Below, piece after piece: positions 1 to 8,665 of a stretch of DNA of 17,241 nucleotides. The stretch is from Coemansia sp. RSA 922 (lineage: Eukaryota; Kickxellomycota; Kickxellomycetes; Kickxellales; Kickxellaceae), in NCBI GenBank assembly GCA_027577415.1, contig JANBQS010000469.1:1-17241 (forward strand), in the 5' to 3' direction. The position numbers were made by a program, and so were the translations under genes. Under the pieces are notes generated by a model. It ran no database searches and had not been told where the DNA came from. It worked only from the letters and a program-made list of their open reading frames with translations. Numbering within the stretch: position 1 is the stretch's first letter; each line of letters opens with the position of its first letter.

Positions 1-90
1 GTTCTACTGCGGCTAAGCCGCAGACCCTTGCCCAATTCGCCGATCCAGTGATCTTGACTAATTCTGCGTGACAGTGTGAGAATAAGGAGA
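1..90. repeat. Dispersed repeat R1, copy 1 (cut by window edge)
   Basis: This segment aligns by eye with 2801-2875. Shared blocks in the same order are TAAGCCGCA, a CCGCC/GCCGAT-like block, and TTCTGCGTG near the end. Similarity is clearly imperfect. It carries no convincing ORF. It could be the end of an old mobile element or a duplicated gene flank. Because it starts at base 1, its true left end is unknown. Confidence 0.45.
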
Positions 91-1109
91 ATAAAAATAT
101 GTTGAGGTGAGCAGAAAAGGGTCGCTTTTTATACATCTCACAGCGATTTCCTGCAAAGCCTTCCAAAAAAATTCCTGCCCGCCAAGGACACCAAACCCCT
201 AGCAAAAATTCACAAACACGCGGCTTTGTGACTTTAAAATAAATTGTACTTCCTATGACGTACATTTGAGCCTTTGAACAAAGAGCAGCAGAAACATGCT
301 GCTGGATGACTGTAAAATAAATTGCACTTCCAAAGAAGCACTATAGAGGCTACGTCATTTGGGGGGGGGGACACTCCAAAGAACTCTTTGCAAACATGGG
401 GAAAGAAGAGAAAATGTGTGTCAAAACAGAGGCCACTGAGATGCTTTGTAAGTTTCCATTCTCTTTGAGTAAAGCTGGGCTTCTTAGGAATAAGCCGTGG
501 CCACTGCCCGCAGTTTAAACTGAGGATGCTACACTTTTTTTGACCAAGTAAGAGTGAATGCTAACACCTTGTCTCCATTCTCAGCTGCAGGTGAGTGAAC
601 GCTAAGTGCAAATTCTCAAGCTTGGCTACCATGCCAAATCGTGAGGGCAGCCATTCACGGGGGAAAAAGTGAATCATATACAATCAGACAAGTACAAGTA
701 CCGTGAAGTTCTATGTCTAGTCATTACCTACAGAATGCAGATATAATTCCATGAAGGCCTACGGGCTTCCACAAAAGCTGGTACTACACCTGGCCAGGTC
801 TGTTAGCGAGTAGATTATATAAGCGAAGGTAATTGACTAAATAGGCAGATGTGAGTAGTAGCGAAGTATAGAGCTAATTTCTCTATCTTGCGGATAAGTA
901 GGCCAAATAAACCGACCCACTCAGCGATCGTCGCGGCTAGCTTTGCCTGCGGCTCAGCGGGCCCCAACAAATCTCCATTCCCAAATATAAATTTCAACTA
1001 TTCAGATTCCACCTGTAATTCGGCTGGGGTGAGCGCACGCAAGTGGAATAGAGAGAATGTTTCACACAGTTGGATAGGAGGAATACAAGGTTAGAAAATG
1101 TCTGGTGTA
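91..1109. other. Non-coding stretch with decayed promoter-like modules
   Basis: No convincing gene is visible here. It contains a CTATGACGTAC site (253-263), a CCTTTGAACAAAG palindrome-like site (271-283), an inverted ACGTCA (352-357), a run of ten or more G around 360-370, and a short direct repeat (AAAATAAATTG followed by A/T/C-rich CACTTCC or TACTTCC near 235 and 313). These elements resemble those upstream of the family-A genes at 1110-1719, so part of this stretch may be the remains of another family-A promoter. Short overlapping ORFs at 815-1094 on both strands start at non-ATG codons and show no family features. Confidence 0.4.
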
Positions 1110-1719
1110 GGGTCCTTAGCCTGCCCCACCCCCAATGCCAATTTGCAAGTCACCTTTTATAGTGCATTTCCTTTGAAGCAAAGAAAGAAAGTATAGTGGT
1201 GATGTCATTTTTTTTTGCCATTCGCTTTTTATAAAAAAAAAAAAGAAAGGGGCAGAGTGCTTGAAGCAAGCAGCCAAATACTAGCACTTTGGAAGTCTAC
1301 CTATGACGCGTGTTCTCTGAAACAAAGAGAGCAAAAAAACGTTTGTGATGTCATTGTCTTGCTTGTCTGCATTTTAGGGCTAGAAAGTAGAGAAAAAAAG
1401 GCATTCAGCAGTTGCAATAAGAAGAACAACAGTTTGCAAATTCGACATTAGTAAGCCAGCCTATGACGTAAGGTCCTTTGTTTCAAAGGAAAAAAAATTG
1501 TGCTCCCCCAATTTTTTTTCTTTTTTTGTACATTCGGATAAAAAATAACGAATTTTTTTGCTAGACAGCAGAATTCGCCTCCTCTGGCTTCTTCCTGCAA
1601 CCAGCGGGTGGATATTCTCATCCATTTCTCTGACATAAAAAGCGAGCTGCCGCCCCTCCTAGCTACATTCCGAACACACACCACAACTCATCTCTATCAA
1701 ACTATTATATTCTTGCACT
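1110..1719 (+). promoter_or_regulatory. Promoter module region of family-A gene A1
   Basis: Several tandemly arranged regulatory-looking sites precede gene A1: CCTTTGAAGCAAAG (1170-1183), TGATGTCATTT (about 1200), CTATGACGCG (1301-1310), TCTCTGAAACAAAGAGA (1315-1330), GTGATGTCATTG (1345-1356), CTATGACGTA (1461-1470) and the perfect palindrome CCTTTGTTTCAAAGG (1475-1489). A TATA-like CATAAAAAGCGAGCTGC lies at 1634-1650, about 85 bp before the ATG. The same order (CRE-like site, CTTTG palindrome, CTCCT..GGCTTCTTCC block, TATA, AGCTGC) recurs upstream of A2 and A3. CRE-like sites suggest a bZIP regulator and AACAAAG suggests an HMG-box regulator; both are inferences. Confidence 0.6.
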
Positions 1720-2061
1720 ATGGGTATTCCTACTTCTCCAATTAATTATTACTATGCCGTCACCTGTGAAGTGGGAGGCGAATTAAAGATTTCGAGACAA
1801 GTTGCAAGGTTGGGAAACACTATTGATCAGGCGACTGTTTCTCTCTCTGGACAATCTGGAAAAGAAATACAAACACCCTACCCAGTCATTCTCCCTGATG
1901 GTTATTCCACAACTATCAGAAACTATATAGAAACTGAAGGTAATGAAGAACGAGATGTTTTTATATTCTTTGGGAATGCGGATGAGCTGAACTATGCTGT
2001 TCGTCTGCCCAATAGCGGAAGGGGCTTATATGGTTTGGCTAGGAACCTCCTATCTGGTTAG
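1720..2061 (+). CDS. Small family-A protein A1 (113 aa), function unknown
   Basis: I do not recognise this protein. It is an intact single-exon ORF beginning at the first ATG after a TATA-containing promoter and ending in TAG. It starts MGIPTSPINYYYAVTCE, contains a central segment rich in Ser/Gln/Lys, and then RDVFIFFGNADE near residues 79-90. The blocks YYYA(V/I)T, a KEI..P segment and DVF(I/L)FFG are shared in order with A2 (7191-7544) and with fragments of A3 (8311-8665). There is no signal peptide and no clear membrane segment, so a soluble cytosolic or nuclear protein is likely. Alternating hydrophobic strands with one helix-like segment suggest a small alpha/beta fold. A poly(A) signal AATAAA lies at 2130-2135. 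Coding status is supported mainly by conservation of the frame between A1 and A2. Confidence 0.7.
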   Translation: MGIPTSPINYYYAVTCEVGGELKISRQVARLGNTIDQATVSLSGQSGKEIQTPYPVILPDGYSTTIRNYIETEGNEERDVFIFFGNADELNYAVRLPNSGRGLYGLARNLLSG

Positions 2062-2129
2062 CCTCATGACAAGGTAATATGAATAGGATAATGCTTAGAA
2101 TAGGCACATTTGGAGCTATAAGTGAGTGA

Positions 2130-2135
2130 AATAAA
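2130..2135 (+). terminator. Poly(A) signal of A1
   Basis: AATAAA lies 69 bp downstream of the A1 stop codon, a normal distance for a fungal 3' UTR. Confidence 0.5.
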
Positions 2136-2800
2136 CGAATATGGCATTTAGCAAAAACCAAAATATTTCTTTCTGTTTCCTGTCGAGGAACAGGCCATAT
2201 GTACTTGGTGCTTACTGCAGCCCAATTAGGCTGCCCCTTGGAACTCCCTAGCAGATGCTAGAGTATATCACGGTTTTAGAAAGCCGTTGAATATGCTAGT
2301 TGCTGGAGTAATACATTGGGGGAACTTTGGAGCTGCTAATTTGTCACTCAGTCTAGAGCATTTTGTAGCAACTTAGCTTCAAACGGGGCTTGGTTTATCT
2401 TAGACCTATTCATTATGTTTGAGTTGCGGAATATCTTTATTCTTGATATTTTTTACTCAATTTTCTTGTTCTGTCATGTTGAATAATAATATTCTTTGAT
2501 TTTTAAAGCTTGCTTTCTTTGATGTGCGCCTTACGTGCTGAATTGTCCAACACTTTTTATCTATATCATATATAGAAACATATTAGTTTTGTGTGTTTGC
2601 AAGTAAGTTCTATAAGTGGATATAGTATTATAATAACAAAGCAGATAGGATTAATAATAAAATAAGTAACCCCTTTCTCAATCTTGGGAAGAGGAGGGCC
2701 ATATTTATTACTAAAAGTACAATTCAATAAATAAAAGAGAAGATACAGAGTTTTATTTTGTAAACAATAATAAACTCTTTTAAATAATAATACTATACTG
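2136..2800. other. AT-rich non-coding stretch
   Basis: I see no gene here. It contains small hairpins, for example CCTGT..ACAGG near 2180-2195 and CGG(C)TTT..AAAGCCG near 2269-2286, and becomes very AT-rich after 2440, with many TAATAA runs up to the R1 copy at 2801. Confidence 0.4.
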
Positions 2801-2875
2801 CTGTATAAGCCGCAACCTTTGGCGTGGACCGCCTATTAGGTGATTGCAATTAGTTCTGCGTGGCACATTCCCTTA
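2801..2875. repeat. Dispersed repeat R1, copy 2
   Basis: This is the second copy of the segment at 1-90. TAAGCCGCA, the following CC-TTG block, ACCGCC and TTCTGCGTG are conserved in order. The two copies flank gene A1 and its promoter region as direct repeats about 2.8 kb apart, consistent with either element ends or an old segmental duplication. Confidence 0.45.
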
Positions 2876-2940
2876 AATGATAATAGCAATACATAAAGAA
2901 GACCTTCAGGACATGCCACAGCTCTGCGCTGACTGCCACC

Positions 2941-3081
2941 ATGCCTGGGACCACTTACGTCTACCAGAATAGCACTGGCCAGCGGCAGACCAATTTTGGC
3001 AAACTTCTACAACCTCTACATTCGCCATACCACTATCTGCAATGTATGGGAAGTTACGACAATAGATTGGGCTAGATTTAC
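2941..3081 (+). CDS. Tiny ORF with perfect start context (46 aa), doubtful
   Basis: An ATG in the optimal context GCCACCATGCC opens a 46-codon frame starting MPGTTYVYQNSTGQRQTNFG and ending in TAG. The local DNA (2930-3010) is more GC-rich than its surroundings, as coding DNA is elsewhere in this window. I do not recognise the peptide. It could be a real micro-protein, the first exon of a longer gene, or a fragment of a decayed one. There is no clear TATA box or poly(A) signal nearby. Confidence 0.25.
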
Positions 3082-3183
3082 ATAGATGCAGCTTGGTGCT
3101 ATTACCAATATACCCCCTTAAATTATTTATTATTTTCGGCGCAGTGCTTATTGAACTTACCTGCTATATATCAATGCGGCAGA

Positions 3184-3717
3184 CTAACCTAGAATTCTTG
3201 ACGAGTAAATAATAAAAATTATAGAAAAGGAAGGAGGGAGGATAGCAAGCCCGACTCTCTTCATTGATGTGGGAGGCCATGGAGTTAAATACCAAAATAA
3301 TCCAAAGTAAGATGTGTGTTTTGGATACTTACACTTTGATATCACATTATTGATCTGATCTCCATTGTATTCATGCGACATGATGCTATCGTTGACTTTT
3401 GTCATATTCTGGCAATTGCCAAATCAATCATTCGCTTAATAGGACCCGGTAATAAGACCCATCCATGTAAAACATCGTAAAGAAAAGGTTGCATATGTGT
3501 GGCAACAATGTTAAAGGCGGAACACACACAATGGTGCGTGGGCCAATAAATCAACCAGCGGATATGAACTAGAGCACCAGTCGTTGTATAGGGCGTAGAA
3601 ATATACAATAGACTACAAAGGTTCATAAAAGGTCCATAAAAGGCCCTCATCCATTCCACAAGTGAATAAGAAGCTCTTATAAGGACTAGTATCTTTGCTA
3701 TATAATTTACTTCATTT
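3184..3717 (-). pseudogene. Unidentified minus-strand reading-frame relic
   Basis: Reading leftward, an open frame of about 100 codons runs from about 3710 to a TGA at 3402-3404. It includes an ATG at 3650 and the text ALVHIRWLIYWPTHHCVCSA followed by a Trp/Pro-rich part. An overlapping frame continues leftward from 3405 (MTKVNDSIMSHEYNGDQ) and meets a strong donor-like GTAAGTATCC near 3331 (minus strand). The composition (Trp, His, Cys, varied codons) looks like former coding sequence rather than random AT-rich DNA. I cannot place it in a family. The change of frame near 3402 suggests a frameshift or an unrecognised intron. Confidence 0.25.
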
Positions 3718-3819
3718 CACCTTTAATCCTAAGCGCACTGCAGTCATTCAGCCACAGCTCATAATTGTGTTTATTAGATCAGGTGTCTTCTTTTGCTGCC
3801 ACCCAATTGTATTCCCACA

Positions 3820-3919
3820 GCAAATTCAGTGTTTGTTTCTCTCTTTTACTTTCTTTTGCTTTCCCAACTTTTTTCTTTTCATAGCATTTTTTTCTTAAAA
3901 CTTTAATATTTTTCTATTC
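3820..3919 (+). promoter_or_regulatory. Pyrimidine-rich promoter/leader of the FunK1 gene
   Basis: About 100 bases before the FunK1 ATG consist almost entirely of T and C on the coding strand (runs such as TTTCTCTCTTTTACTTTC). Pyrimidine-rich tracts just upstream of the start codon are common in fungal genes with focused initiation. No clean TATA box is seen close by. The architecture differs from the TATA plus AGCTGC promoters of the family-A genes. Confidence 0.45.
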
Positions 3920-6463
3920 ATGACTACTGATTTGACAAAAGGAGACACAGGCTTGTCAGCCAGCCCAACAGTGGTTAATACGAGTGAGGGAGACAGCCTA
4001 TTTAGTCGGAGCGTTGCTGGTACTGATGTCGAATCAGACCACTGTACCCTGGCCAGCGAGAACTTTAGCTTCAGTTCGATCCCAGGTAGGCACCATAATG
4101 ACGACAGAGTGCTTCTTCAGAACGCCTTACATAGCAACTGCAATTCCGTATGGCAGCAGGTTACTCCTTGCATGTCAGATAGCAGCACAGCCACCTGCAA
4201 GCTTGCCAGCATGATTGCCACAGACCTACAGGCCTGCCTGTTGATTGCAGCCAAGTGCAAAAAACTCAACACCTGTTATTGGGACTTCACCTACACTAGC
4301 AATCATCAAGGAAAAGGACATGACAACAACCCTCATGGAAAAGGCCCCAGCAATGAGCCTTGGGTGGAAAGGCCTGCTAACGATTCTCTGGACACATGGG
4401 TCTCGGACATTTTGGAGTGGACCAGCTTTCCAGTGCCAAATACAAGTGTGAACAGTTGGCACAGCCACGACTCGGAGCTAACGGTTTGGGATGCTGACCA
4501 AGTAGTCTCTTACTTTGAGTTTTTTGTTCTGTTTGCTGCGCAGCATGTCAAGGTGAGCTTTATCCAACACAGTGCAACTGGTCTTTTTCAACCGGATGAC
4601 TGTTGACTTATATTGCCTGTTGGTAACACAAGCACAGAGGCCAGGTGTACTGACTTTGATTCGGTGGACTTTGTTGATCCCATGGACTTTGCACATGTCG
4701 AGTGTGGTATGTTTCCCCTCAGCAGCAGCATGGAGAGACAGGTGGCTCCAGCATCTCATCTTATCATTGCCAATGCAGCAATGGCAAGGGATAATGATAG
4801 CCATGACAAGGCCGAGCTATGGCTAGCTACAAGGACAAGTGCGCTCTATTTCAACCAGCTTAATCATCAGTTTGCCTGTGGACTGATGTCATCTAACTGC
4901 ACTATTCACTTGTACGTCTTTGGGCCAGACGATATCTGGGCATCAACAGAGATAAACATTACGAGTGCAAATGGATGCTTGGAGTTAATCTCACTACTTG
5001 TCGACTGGTCACTGTGCTCTGTTGACAGCCTTGGATTTGACCCATCCATTAGATACCTCGTTGACAGGAAAGTCAGTGATCCTTACCTCGAGATTGATAT
5101 CCACAAGGTGGATGAGAGTACAGGCAAAGTGGGACATTGCACGTACTATAGCAAGTAGTGCATTGGAGCAGCAGACTGCCTTACTGGTCACCACACCAGA
5201 TACTTTGCTGCGTCAACCACTCCTGAGTTGATGGACAAGCCAACTTTCTTAATCAAGGATGTTTGGACTATTTCGAGCAGGGGTTCTGCTGGTGACATGC
5301 ATGAGATCTCATTCCTCAAGGCCCTACAAGATGCGTTTGGTGGGACTGGCAAACTCAAGGACAGCTTTTCTCATTTTGTGAGCACTGGGCCTATGTACGT
5401 TAATTGAGGAGGCATGCTCATTTTAGACTCAACTGCTACAACGTTTGCGGGACTACTGAGTACCACTCATGGCAAGACTAAGGATAGTGGTGATAACCAG
5501 AGCTCGTCTACCAGCCACGTCCACCAACACAGGCACACAGTATCGTGGTGGCCCAGGAACATGATATCTGCAGCAGATAACCCAAGTCAAGTTGTCATTG
5601 CAATTGCCAATGCCATGGTAGCACTTAATGTGGCGTTTGTCAAGTGCAAGATTCTTCATGGCAACCTTAGTGACCAAACCATTCAGTTCCAAAAGACGGC
5701 AGATGGAGTAAGGGGAGTACTGGCGGAGTTTGACTATGCCTTTTATTCTGGCGCTAGTCCTGATGCAACCAGGGCTGAGGCGCCTGAGTTAATGCTATTC
5801 TGGTCCATCCGAAGCTTGGAGCGCCTGGCTGAGCCTGAGGAACTAATGGCACCCAGTCGAGAGTACGCACAGGGCCCAGGCACTATTTTCGACGACATGG
5901 AGAGTGTACTGTATACCATATGTGTGTTGGGTACATTTGGCATTAACCAGGCAGAGCGGGATGCATACCCCAACAGACCGGCAGGTCGTCCTCACATCAA
6001 GTTGTGGAATTCATCAGACGTGGTCACTGCCACCAAACAAAAGTGTCTCTACATGGACACTGCCGAGCGTTTCTACTTTGAAATTGCAGAAAAGATGGCC
6101 CCTGGACAGTTGCGTAATCTGGTGGTGAAAATGCACGAGCTTTTGTTTCTGGACCCGAGGTGCCCTGGGTCTCTTGTTAAGCTTGGAAGATGCAACCCAT
6201 GCAACCCATGCAACCCACTGGTCCTGCACGACCCACTCTTCTGGCACAACGGATATGTGGCTGAGAAAGTGCCAGTGTTTCTAGCCTTAATGGAACGGTA
6301 CAGAAGAGAGGCACTTGCGGTGTTGAGCGCAACTGAAACTACCACAGCAGTCGGGGTGAAGAGGAGCACGGGTCCTTCAAAGAAGCGTAAACTAAAAGCA
6401 GCTCCAGAAACTTTGACTATGAAAACGCGCTCAATGACAGGACGTGCTCAGTCCAAGAACTAG
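3920..6463 (+). pseudogene. FunK1-type (fungal-specific) protein kinase, full length but with three in-frame stops
   Basis: A single frame of 848 codons runs from ATG 3920 to TAG 6461-6463, interrupted by TGA 4604, TAG 5156 and TGA 5405. All segments lie in the same frame, so no frameshift is needed. The order fits FunK1 kinases: a long N-terminal region (residues 1-230); ALYFNQLNHQF (about 305) and SLGFDPSIRYLV (about 370); the lysine of TFLIKDVW (about 446); CKILHGNLSD at the HRD position (about 580); LAEFDYA at the DFG position (about 601); FDDMESVLYTICVLGTFG (about 657); and a basic tail with KKRKL (about 821) suggesting nuclear location. The HRD aspartate appears replaced (HGN), so even the intact ancestor may have been inactive or atypical. 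A small intron near 4553-4640 could remove the first stop, but TAG 5156 and TGA 5405 sit inside conserved text. Most likely a recent pseudogene. AATAAA follows at 6482. Confidence 0.85.
6189..6216 (+). repeat. Three 9-bp tandem repeats inside the FunK1 gene
   Basis: TGCAACCCA is repeated three times in frame, encoding Cys-Asn-Pro units within GRCNPCNPCNPLVLHD. It lies in the C-lobe region and keeps the frame, as expected for slippage under past coding constraint. Confidence 0.7.
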
Positions 6464-6481
6464 CGACATTCTAGCAAAAAA

Positions 6482-6487
6482 AATAAA
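6482..6487 (+). terminator. Poly(A) signal after the FunK1 gene
   Basis: AATAAA occurs 19 bp after the final FunK1 stop codon. The 3' processing signal is therefore retained even though the reading frame is broken. Confidence 0.45.
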
Positions 6488-7190
6488 GTACTTTGTTTCA
6501 ATATTGTGTGCTGACATGATTTCTGGCTCTATGGATCAAACAAGAGCTGACTAACAAAGAAGGGTGGGTCGACATTAGCCAAGGATTCGCAAAAGCTGGT
6601 GTGGGAACTAGCTTTTATTTTTAAAGACAGGTGAAGAAAATAAAAGACGGCAAATAATTTAGTCACAGTTGAAATTCAGCAATGGTGAGCACCCCTAGGA
6701 ATAGAAAAAAATTCCGTGAGTGAAGCCTAGCCTGCTTTTTGGGGCAAATCGCAAGTCTCTCTTCCTGCTGCACGTTCTTTGGAGAAAAGGAAGCAAAGGA
6801 TAATGATGTCATTTTGTTGCCCTTCCGCGTTTGTTGGCAAAGGAAAGGGAGCAAAGATTGAACACAAAAAGCTGCTAAAACAGAAACGCTCCATCTCAGC
6901 TATCATGTGCAATTCTACGCCAACGATGGATGTTCTTTAAAACAAAGGCAGCAAGTGAATTGCCCTCCCCAAAAAAATATTCTTTCTGCATTCACTGAAA
7001 GAAAATTTGTTAAACAGCACAGCAATTTTCTTTTACCCACCATTGCCTTGCTCGGCAGCAAACCAGAGGTGAATTCTTTTCTCTTCTGCTATTTAAAGCG
7101 AGCAGCTGCCTCCATTTTTCAGCTTCCAAACCATCTACCTAACCTCAATCAAATTTTTATTTATTTTTTCTCGCCATAGTTATTCCTGCC
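6488..7190 (+). promoter_or_regulatory. Promoter module region of family-A gene A2
   Basis: The recognisable module starts near 6727 (TAGCCTGC, then AAATCGCAAGT and TGCTGCACGTT) and matches 7865-8310 upstream of A3 with a near-constant offset of about 1120 bp. It contains the exact palindrome AATGATGTCATT (6802-6813), TTCTTTAAAACAAAG (6933-6947), a pyrimidine/AT block, and a TATA-like TATTTAAAGCGAGCAGCTGCC (from 7090), about 95 bp before the ATG. The sequence between 6488 and 6726 shows no gene. Confidence 0.6.
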
Positions 7191-7544
7191 ATGAAGTACT
7201 ATTATTATGCTATTACGGAAGATTCTGGAGCACCAATGATCAGTGGATTTGAGGAAAGAACTGAAGGAAAAATTACTAAAGAGGTTATTTGCTCCCTAAA
7301 CGAACAAACTAAAAAAGAAATCGATGACCCCTTAGTCATTATTGGTAATAACATGACAAGCATTGCTGATTATGAAGTATGTGAGACAAATTCAAAAACA
7401 AAAACAGACGTTTTTTTGTTCTTTGGAACTGAGGAAGAACAGTACACTGTTGGGATTGGTAATATAATGAATTGGGATCTATTATCCTATGTTCAGGGCC
7501 TGGCATGCCAATATCCTGGCACTTTGGGAAAGTACGACGATTAA
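7191..7544 (+). CDS. Small family-A protein A2 (117 aa), function unknown
   Basis: This is an intact single-exon ORF starting MKYYYYAITEDSG and ending in TAA. It is a diverged paralogue of A1: the YYYA(I)T start, a SLNEQTKKEIDDPLVII segment (about residues 44-60) and TDVFLFFGTEEEQ (about 83-95) align without large gaps. The start is set by the conserved YYY motif and by the TATA spacing shared with A1 and A3. There is no signal peptide or membrane helix. The predicted pattern is strand, strand, helix, strand, turn, strand, compatible with a small globular alpha/beta fold. A poly(A) signal AATAAA lies at 7679-7684. Function and any external family are unknown to me. Confidence 0.72.
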   Translation: MKYYYYAITEDSGAPMISGFEERTEGKITKEVICSLNEQTKKEIDDPLVIIGNNMTSIADYEVCETNSKTKTDVFLFFGTEEEQYTVGIGNIMNWDLLSYVQGLACQYPGTLGKYDD

Positions 7545-7678
7545 AATATAACAGGGTTTTCCTTACAGCTTTAAGCACTTGCATAGACAATGAACTTGAA
7601 CAAGCGCTTGTGCTGTTTCTTAGGCATGTAGTGGAGACGATACCTTGTTGTTTGTTGGTTTCTTCTATAGCTGACGCC

Positions 7679-7684
7679 AATAAA
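7679..7684 (+). terminator. Poly(A) signal of A2
   Basis: AATAAA lies 135 bp after the A2 stop codon and is the only clear poly(A) hexamer before the next tandem unit. Confidence 0.4.
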
Positions 7685-7739
7685 CAATCTATTACTTCTA
7701 GAAAAAAAACATATGAATCCCATCAATAAAAAATTAAAG

Positions 7740-8310
7740 CAATATTGTGTTTAGCAGCTATTTTGAGAAAAGAAGCGTGCCCAGGAGCAGGAGGGGTGTT
7801 GAACAAAAGGCCAAAAAGGGAGGGAAACCAGAAGGTGTCGACAGAGGGGCCATTACCAGCTCTGACACAAAATCGCAAGCTTTTCTTTTTGCTGCACGTT
7901 TCAAAGATACAAAGGGTACAAAAAAAACAGGTGACATCTTTTTTGCTCTTTCACGGTTGATGACGTGAAAGGACAAAAAAGCACACAGCAAGCAGCTTCA
8001 AAAAGGAAGCATGAAAGGTAAAAATTTCTACTTGACTGCCTGCCTATGACGTGCGTTTATTCAAGCGAAGAAAAGAAAAGAAAAGAATAATGACATCATT
8101 ATTTTTCACTCATTAGCATTCTCTGAAAACAATTGCTAAACTGTACAGTTTACCCCTCCTTTGGCTTCTTCCAACAGGAAACAAAGAGGGCTTTTTTGTT
8201 TTAACTGCTATATAAAAAGCAAGCTGCTGCCACTCTTCGCTATTTTCAAAAACAGCCATCAGTCACACCACAGTTCTCTATTTTACTTGCCCGTTTAAGC
8301 TACTCCAACC
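7740..8310 (+). promoter_or_regulatory. Promoter module region of family-A copy A3
   Basis: From about 7865 this repeats the A2 upstream region: AAATCGCAAGC, TGCTGCACGTT, then GTGACATC, GATGACGTG, CTATGACGTG (8044-8053), the palindrome AATGACATCATT (8089-8100, reverse complement of the A2 copy), CCTCCTTTGGCTTCTTCC (about 8155) and TATATAAAAAGCAAGCTGCTGCC from 8209. The TATA box is better than that of A1 or A2 although the gene behind it is broken. GAAAACAAAGAGGG-type HMG-like sites also occur (near 8185). Confidence 0.6.
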
Positions 8311-8665
8311 ATGCCTTTTTACTATTTGCCATTACCTGCAACTCTCAAGACCTGGCAGAAATCAGTGGATATGTTGATAGAGAAGAAAAACTATTGATGA
8401 GGAAATTGTTTCTCTCACTGAACAAGTTAATTGAGGCGCACAAACTGTAAAAAAATTAGTGAACGCCCAGTTATCATAAGTAATGATGCCGTCTCATCAA
8501 TCGATTGGTACAACAACAATGAAAAAACCAATATCAAGACGTATTTGTATACTTTGGCACTAAGGAAGATAGAAAAAGGCTTGGACTGCTAGGGGAATAC
8601 GTTATGGCGACATATATGTAGAGCTTGAGAGGCTAGCAACCGAGTACATACCAAGGAAGAATGAA
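8311..8665 (+). pseudogene. Family-A pseudogene A3 (multiple frameshifts)
   Basis: The ATG at 8311 reads only 28 codons before TGA. Neighbouring frames hold the expected family-A blocks in order: FAITCNSQDLAEISGYV just after the start (one T appears lost in CTATTTGCC), then DEEIVSLTEQVN, then KISERPVIISNDAVSSIDW, then DVFVYFGTKEDR, matching KITKEVICSLNEQ, DPLVIIGNNMTSIADY and DVFLFFGTEEEQ of A2. At least three frame changes are needed to link them. The copy lies about 1120 bp from A2, with matching upstream DNA, so A2 and A3 are a tandem duplication in which A3 has decayed. The promoter TATA is intact, so a non-coding transcript may still be made. Confidence 0.75.

Noticed and set aside
815..1094. 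Overlapping plus- and minus-strand ORFs of 60-68 codons
   Set aside because: They start at non-ATG codons, show no family text, and overlap each other on opposite strands.
1448..1684. Minus-strand ORF of 78 codons
   Set aside because: It lies across the A1 promoter and is rich in Lys/Phe from A/T runs; its apparent ends are explained by the regulatory region.
4553..4640. Possible intron (GTGAGC..ACAAG) removing the first FunK1 stop
   Set aside because: The intervening codons (SFIQHSATGLFQPDDC and LILPVGN) read like kinase-family text in the same frame, so they are probably exon; the other two stops remain in any case.
4226..4804. Minus-strand and other-frame ORFs inside the FunK1 gene
   Set aside because: They are shadows of the long plus-strand frame, whose FunK1 motifs explain this DNA.
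7745..7991. Three overlapping ORFs of 71-77 codons on both strands
   Set aside because: They fall in the promoter duplicate upstream of A3 and match non-coding DNA upstream of A2.
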